Assembly (NCBI GenBank): GCA_028564925.1
Contig: CM053026.1
Span: 606,318,457-606,382,456 of the forward strand
From: Lithobates sylvaticus
Taxonomy: Eukaryota; Chordata; Amphibia; Anura; Ranidae
Direction: 5' to 3'
Length of the DNA stretch: 64,000 bases
Numbering within the stretch: the stretch's first letter is position 1; each line of letters starts with the position of its first letter. The notes beneath the pieces are model-generated. The model saw nothing but the letters and a program-made list of their open reading frames with translations, was not told the origin of the DNA and did no database searches. This document shows, piece after piece, positions 57,940 to 64,000 of the stretch. The position numbers and the translations under genes are program-made.

Positions 57940-60900
57940 GGTAGTCCTGTGGGTGCTGCTGAGAAGAAAATATAGGAGCTCTGTGTGATGCCACTAACAC
58001 ACTAGAAGTCCTATGGGTGCTTCTGCAAAGAAAATAGAGGAGCTCTGTGTGATGCCACTAACACACTAGAAGTCCTATGGGTGCTTCTGCAAAGAAAATA
58101 GAGGAGCTCTGTGTGATGCCACTAACACACTAGAAGTCCTGTGGGTGCTGCTGAGAAGAATATATAGGAGCTCTGTGTGATGCCACTAACACACTAGAAG
58201 TCCTATGGGTGCTTCTGCAAAGAAAATAGAGGAGCTCTGTGTGATGCCACTAACACACTAGAAGTCCTGTGGGTGCTTCTGCAAAGAAAATAGAGGAGCT
58301 CTGTGTGATGCCACTAACACACTAGAAGTCCTGTGGGTGCTTATGCAAAGAAAATAGAGGAGCTCTGTGTGATGCCACTAACACACTAGAAGTCCTGTGG
58401 GTGCTTATGCAAAGAAAATAGAGGAGCTCTGTGTGATGCCACTAACACACTAGAAGTCCTGTGGGTGCTTCTGAGAAGAATATAGAGGAGCTCTGTGTGA
58501 TGCCACTAACACACTAGAAGTCCTATGGGTGCTTCTGCAAAGAAAATAGAGGAGCTCTGTGTGATGCCACTAACACAACTAGAAGTCCTGTGGGTGCTTA
58601 TGCAAAGAAAATAGAGGAGCTCTGTGTGATGCCACTAACACACTAGAAGTCCTGTGGGTGCTTATGCAAAGAAAATAGAGGAGCTCTGTGTGATGCCACT
58701 AACACACTAGAAGTCCTGTGGGTGCTGCTGAGAAGAATATAGAGGAGCTCTGTGTGATGCCACTAACACACTAGAAGTCCTGTGGGTGCTTCTGCAAAGA
58801 AAATAGAGGAGCTCTGTGTGATGCCACTAACACACTAGAAGTCCTGTGGGTGCTTCTGAGAAGAATATAGAGGAGCTCTGTGTGATGCCACTAACACACT
58901 AGAAGTCCTGTGGTGCTGCTGAGAAGAATATATAGGAGCTCTGTGTGATGCCACTAACACACTAGAAGTCCTTTGGGTGCTTCTGCAAAGAAAATAGAGG
59001 AGCTCTGTGTGATGCCACTAACACACTAGAAGTCCTGTGGGTGCTTCTGCAAAGAAAATAGAGGAGCTCTGTGTGATGCCACTAACACACACTCCTGTGG
59101 TGCTTATGCAAAGAAAATAGAGGAGCTCTCCTAACAACACACTAGAAGTCCTGTGGGTGCTTATGCAAAGAAAATAGAGGAGCCTATGCCACTAACACAC
59201 TAGAAGTCCTGCTCTGTGTATAGGAGCTGTGTGAATGCCACTAACACACTAGAAGTCCTGGTGCTTATGCAAAGTAGAGGAGCTTGTGATGGGACTAAAC
59301 AAAATAGAGCTTCTGGGAAGAAAATATAGCTCTGTGTGATGCCACACTTCAAGTCAGGTGCTTCTGGGAAGAAAATATAGCTCTGTGTGTGTAGATGGGA
59401 CTAACACACTTCAAGTCCTGTGGTGATGCTAAACACACTTCAAGCTGAGAAGAAAATATATCTGTGTGTAGGGACTAACACCAACTTCAAGTCCTATAGG
59501 TGCTGTGTGTGTGTAATGGGACCAACACACTAAGTCACACTGGGAACAAAATATAGAAGTCTAACACACTGTCCTATGGGTGCTTCTGGGAAGAAAATAT
59601 AGCTCTATGAGTGTAATGGGACTAACACACTTCAAGTCCTATAGGTGCTTCTGGGAAGAAAATATAGCTCTGTGTGTGATGGGACTAACACACTTCAAGT
59701 CCTATAGGTGCTTCTGGGAACAAAATATAGCTCTGTGTGTGTGATGGGACTAAAACACACTTCAAGTCCTATAGGTGCTAACAAAATATAGCTCTGTGTG
59801 TGTATGGGACTAACACACTTCAAGTCCTAGGTGCTTCTGGGAAGAAAATATAGCTCTGTGTGTGTAATGGACTAACACACTTCAAGTCCTATAGTGCTTC
59901 TGGGAAGAAAATATAGCTCTGTGTGTGTAATGGGACTAACACACTTCAAGTCCTATAGGTTGCTTCTGGGAAGAAAATATAGCTCTGTGTGTGTAATGGG
60001 ACTTCTGGGAACAACACACTTCAAGTCCTATAGGTGCTTCTGGGAAGAAAATATAGCTCTGTGTGTGTGATGGGACCAACACACTTCAAGTCCTATAGGT
60101 GCTTCTGGGAAGAAAATATAGCTCTGTGTGTGTAATGGGACTAACACACTTCAATCCTATAGGTGCTTCTGGAACAAAATATAGCTCTGTGTGTGTAATG
60201 GGACTAACACACTTCAAGTCCTATAGGTGCTTCTGGGAACAAAATATAGCTCTGTGTGTGTGATGGGACTAACACACTTCAAGTCCTATAGGTGCTTCTG
60301 GGAAGAAAATATAGCTCTGTGTGTGTGATGGGACTAACACACTTCAAGTCCTATAGGTGCTTCTGGATTACAAAGTATAGCTCTTTGTGTGTGATGGGAC
60401 TAACACACTCAAGTCCTATAGGTGCTTCTGGGAACAAAATATAGCTCTGTGTGTGTAATGGGACTAACACACTTCAAGTCCTATAGGTGCTTCTGGGAAC
60501 AAAATATAGCTCTGTGTGTGTAATGGGACTAACACACATCAAGTCCTATAGGTGCTTCTGGGAAGAAAATATAGCTCTGTGTGTGTGATGGGACTAACAC
60601 ACTTCAAGTCCTATAGGTGCTTCTGGGAAGAAAATATAGCTCTGTGTGTGTAATGGGACTAACACACTTCAAGTCCTATAGGTGCTTCTGGGAACAAAAT
60701 ATAGCTCTGTGTGTGTAAATGGGACTAACACACTTCAAGTCCTATAGGTGCTTCTGGGAAGAAAATATAGCTCTGTGTGTGTGATGGGACTAACACACTT
60801 CAAGTCCTATAGGTGCTTCTGGGAAGAAAATATAGCTCTGTGTGTGTAATGGGACTAACACACTTCAAGTCCTATAGGTGCTTCTGGGAACAAAATATAG

Positions 60901-63900
60901 CTCTGTGTGTGTAATGGGACTAACACACTTCAAGTCCTATAGGTGCTTCTGGGAACAAAATATAGCTCTGTGTGTGTGATGGGACTAACACACTTCAAGT
61001 CCTATAGGTGCTTCTGGAAGAAAATATAGCTCTGTGTGTGTAATGGGACTAACACACTTCAAGTCCTATAGGTGCTTCTGGGAAGAAAATATAGCTCTGT
61101 GTGTGTAATGGGACTAACACACTTCAAGTCCTATAGGTGCTTCTGGGAAGAAAATATAGCTCTGTGTGTGTAATGGGACTAACACACTTCAAGTCCTATA
61201 GGTGCCTCTGGGAACAAAATATAGGAGCTCTGCCTGCCTGCCACGAACACACTACAAGTCCTATAGGTGCTTCTGGTAACAAAATATAGGAGCTCTGCCT
61301 GCATGCCACTAACACACTACAAGTCCTATAGGTGCTTCTGGGAAGAAAATATAGCTCTGTGTGTGTAATGGGACTAACACACTTCAAGTCCTATAGGTGC
61401 TTCTGGGAACAAAGTATAGCTCTTTGTGTGTAATGGGACTAACACACTTCAAGTCCTATAGGTGCTTCTGGGAAGAAAATATAGCTCTGTGTGTGTAATG
61501 GGACTAACACACTTCAAGTCCTATAGGTGCTTCTGGGAACAAAATATAGCTCTGTGTGTGTAATGGGACTAACACACTTCAAGTCCTATAGGTGCTTCTG
61601 GGAACAAAATATAGCTCTGTGTGTGTGATGGGACTAACACACTTCAAGTCCTATAGGTGCTTCTGGGAAGAAAATATAGCTCTGTGTGTGTAATGGGACT
61701 AACACACTTCAAGTCCTATAGGTGCTTCTGGGAACAAAATATAAGCTCTGTGTGTGTGATGGGACTAACACACTAGAAGTCCTATGGGTGCTTCTGCAAA
61801 GAAAATAGAGGAGCTCTGTGTGATGCCACTAACACACTAGAAGTCCTGTGGGTGCTTCTGCAAAGAAAATAGAGGAGCTCTGTGTGATGCCACTAACACA
61901 CTAGAAGTCCTGTGGGTGCTTATGCAAAGAAAATAGAGGAGCTCTGTGTGATGCCACTAACACACTAGAAGTCCTGTGGGTGCTTATGCAAAGAAAATAG
62001 AGGAGCTCTGTGTGATGCCACTAACACACTAGAAGTCCTGTGGGTGCTTATGCAAAGAAAATAGAGGAGCTCTGTGTGATGCCACTAACACACTAGAAGT
62101 CCTGTGGGTGCTGCTGAGAAGAATATATAGGAGCTCTGTGTGATGCCACTAACACACTAGAAGTCCTATGGGTGCTTCTGCAAAGAAAATAGAGGAGCTC
62201 TGTGTGATGCCACTAACACACTAGAAGTCCTGTGGGTGCTTATGCAAAGAAAATAGAGGAGCTCTGTGTGATGCCACTAACACACTAGAAGTCCTGTGGG
62301 TGCTTATGCAAAGAAAATAGAGGAGCTCTGTGTGATGCCACTAACACACTAGAAGTCCTGTGGGTGCTGCTGAGAAGAATATATAGGAGCTCTGTGTGAT
62401 GCCACTAACACACTAGAAGTCCTGTGGGTGCTTCTGCAAAGAAAATAGAGGAGCTCTGTGTGATGCCACTAACACACTAGAAGTCCTGTGGGTGCTGCTG
62501 AGAAGAATATATAGGAGCTCTGTGTGATGCCACTAACACACTAGAAGTCCTGTGGGTGCTGCTGAGAAGAATATATAGGAGCTCTGTGTGATGCCACTAA
62601 CACACTAGAAGTCCTATGGGTGCTTCTGCAAAGAAAATAGAGGAGCTCTGTGTGATGCCACTAACACACTAGAAGTCCTGTGGGTGCTTCTGCAAAGAAA
62701 ATAGAGGAGCTCTGTGTGATGCCACTAACACACTAGAAGTCCTGTGGGTGCTTATGCAAAGAAAATAGAGGAGCTCTGTGTGATGCCACTAACACACTAG
62801 AAGTCCTGTGGGTGCTTATGCAAAGAAAATAGAGGAGCTCTGTGTGATGCCACTAACACACTAGAAGTCCTGTGGGTGCTGCTGAGAAGAATATATAGGA
62901 GCTCTGTGTGATGCCACTAACACACTAGAAGTCCTGTGGGTGCTTATGCAAAGAAAATAGAGGAGCTCTGTGTGATGGGACTAACACACTTCAAGTCCTA
63001 TAGGTGCTTCTGGGAAGAAAATATAGCTCTGTGTGTGTGATGGGACTAACACACTTCAAGTCCTATAGGTGCTTCTGGAAGAAAATATAGCTCTGTGTGT
63101 GTAATGGGACTAACACACTTCAAGTCCTATAGGTGCTTCTGGGAAGAAAATATAGCTCTGTGTGTGTGATGGACTAACACACTTCAAGTCCTATAGGTGC
63201 TTCTGGGAAGAAAATATAGCTCTGTGTGTGTAATGGGACTAACACACTTCAAGTCCTATAGGTGCTTCTGGGAACAAAATATAGCTCTGTGTGTGTAATG
63301 GGACTAACACACTTCAAGTCCTATAGGTGCTTCTGGAACAAAATATAGCTCTGTGTGTGTGATGGGACTAACACACTTCAAGTCCTATAGGTGCTTCTGG
63401 GAAGAAAATATAGCTCTGTGTGTGTGATGGGACTAACACACTTCAAGTCCTATAGGTGCTTCTGGATTACAAAGTATAGCTCTTTGTGTGTGATGGGACT
63501 AACACACTTCAAGTCCTATAGGTGCTTCTGGGAAGAAAATATAGCTCTGTGTGTGTAATGGGACTAACACACTTCAAGTCCTATAGGTGCTTCTGGGAAC
63601 AAAATATAGCTCTGTGTGTGTAATGGGACTAACACACTTCAAGTCCTATAGGTGCTTCTGGGAAGAAAATATAGCTCTGTGTGTGTGATGGGACTAACAC
63701 ACTTCAAGTCCTATAGGTGCTTCTGGGAAGAAAATATAGCTCTGTGTGTGTAATGGGACTAACACACTTCAAGTCCTATAGGTGCTTCTGGGAACAAAAT
63801 ATAGCTCTGTGTGTGTAATGGGACTAACACACTTCAAGTCCTATAGGTGCTTCTGGGAAGAAAATATAGCTCTGTGTGTGTGATGGGACTAACACACTTC

Positions 63901-64000
63901 AAGTCCTATAGGTGCTTCTGGGAAGAAAATATAGCTCTGTGTGTGTAATGGGACTAACACACTTCAAGTCCTATAGGTGCTTCTGGGAACAAAAATATAG
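57940..64000. repeat. 64/65-bp satellite with higher-order structure, hAT copy 2
   Basis: Two related units alternate in blocks. Type A (64 bp: AGAAGTCCTGTGGGTGCTTC, then TGCAAAGAAAATAGAGGAGC and a CTCTGTGTGATGCCACTAAC part) fills 57950-59290 and 61768-62970. Type B (65 bp: ACTTCAAGTCCTATAGGTGC, GGGAAGAAAATATAGCTCTG, GTAATGGGACTAACAC) fills about 59580-61765 and 62975-64000. Mixed, truncated units lie at 59290-59580. A rare variant (TCTGGATTACAAAGTATAGC) at 60362 recurs at 63461, an offset of 3099 bp, so a ~3.1-kb block was duplicated. About 90 units are visible and the array continues off the window. Confidence 0.95.

Larger units (their letters stand above)
52589..64000 (-). mobile_element. 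hAT element, copy 2 (younger), more than 11.4 kb, continues past window end
   Basis: Begins abruptly at about 52589 with sequence equivalent to ~120 bp inside copy 1's left end, so its own left terminus is absent. Order: conserved left block, a 147-bp tandem array (53330-54602), the transposase gene on the minus strand (57932-54706), and a 64/65-bp satellite from 57940 to the window edge. The right terminus is outside the window. The transposase is nearly intact, so this copy is much younger than copy 1. Confidence 0.88.

Noticed and set aside
57940-64000. Regular repeats that could suggest a CRISPR array
   Set aside because: Units are tandem and contiguous with no unique spacers, in a vertebrate genome beside a hAT transposase; it is a satellite.

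Overview
The window looks like intronic DNA from a large, transposon-rich frog genome. A ranid or other neobatrachian is my inference, based on the repeat families I recognise. Only one host coding segment is clear: a 135-bp exon at 3727-3861 (+) encoding the end of an Ig domain of follistatin-like 5 (fstl5), with a proper acceptor and donor. No other fstl5 exon was recognised downstream, so the remaining ~60 kb behaves as intron filled with mobile elements.

Layout. 1-1320: a Tc1 transposon cut by the window edge. 2170-2830: a LINE (L1/Tx1-like) 3' end and an L2-like tail. 3727-3861: the fstl5 exon. 3958-4437: a TTAA-flanked MITE. 6596-14074: a complete PIF/Harbinger transposon with TAA target duplications and three genes: a MADF/BESS-type protein (-), a Myb/SANT-like protein (+) divergent from it, and a DDE transposase (-) carrying one frameshift. 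14241-16897: a palindrome with two 1317-bp arms that mirror each other with no offset around a 23-bp spacer, each arm carrying a hammerhead-ribozyme-like motif. 19450-21310: a second LINE fragment holding a MITE. 21484-21914: a Harbinger MITE. 22049-29335: a Tc1 element split by a 6.0-kb Penelope-like element with a 12-bp target duplication. 30630-32715: a decayed purine-rich minisatellite. 35623-35702: a tRNA-derived retropseudogene. 35738-39170: nested Tc1 elements, one containing a Harbinger MITE that carries an exact 44-bp copy of its own flank. 39330-40202: a foldback element. 40203-40830 and 44050-45250: Penelope-type terminal relics, the first with another hammerhead-like motif. 46757-64000: two hAT elements in direct orientation, the left old and broken, the right nearly intact, with large and different satellite arrays inside them.

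How the parts work together. In the Harbinger element the Myb-like protein is, in the known zebrafish system, the partner that brings the transposase to the nucleus and to the DNA ends. In Drosophila PIF elements that second place is taken by a MADF protein. Here one element carries both, which is the most interesting gene-level observation. The hAT copies show satellites growing inside a transposon: a 36-bp array in one copy and a 64/65-bp higher-order array in the other lie at the same place upstream of the transposase, and a 147-bp array lies on the other side of the transposase in the right copy only.

No CRISPR arrays, rRNA genes, functional tRNA genes or retrovirus/LTR elements were seen. 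All family calls come from reading the sequence and recalled knowledge; no database search was run.
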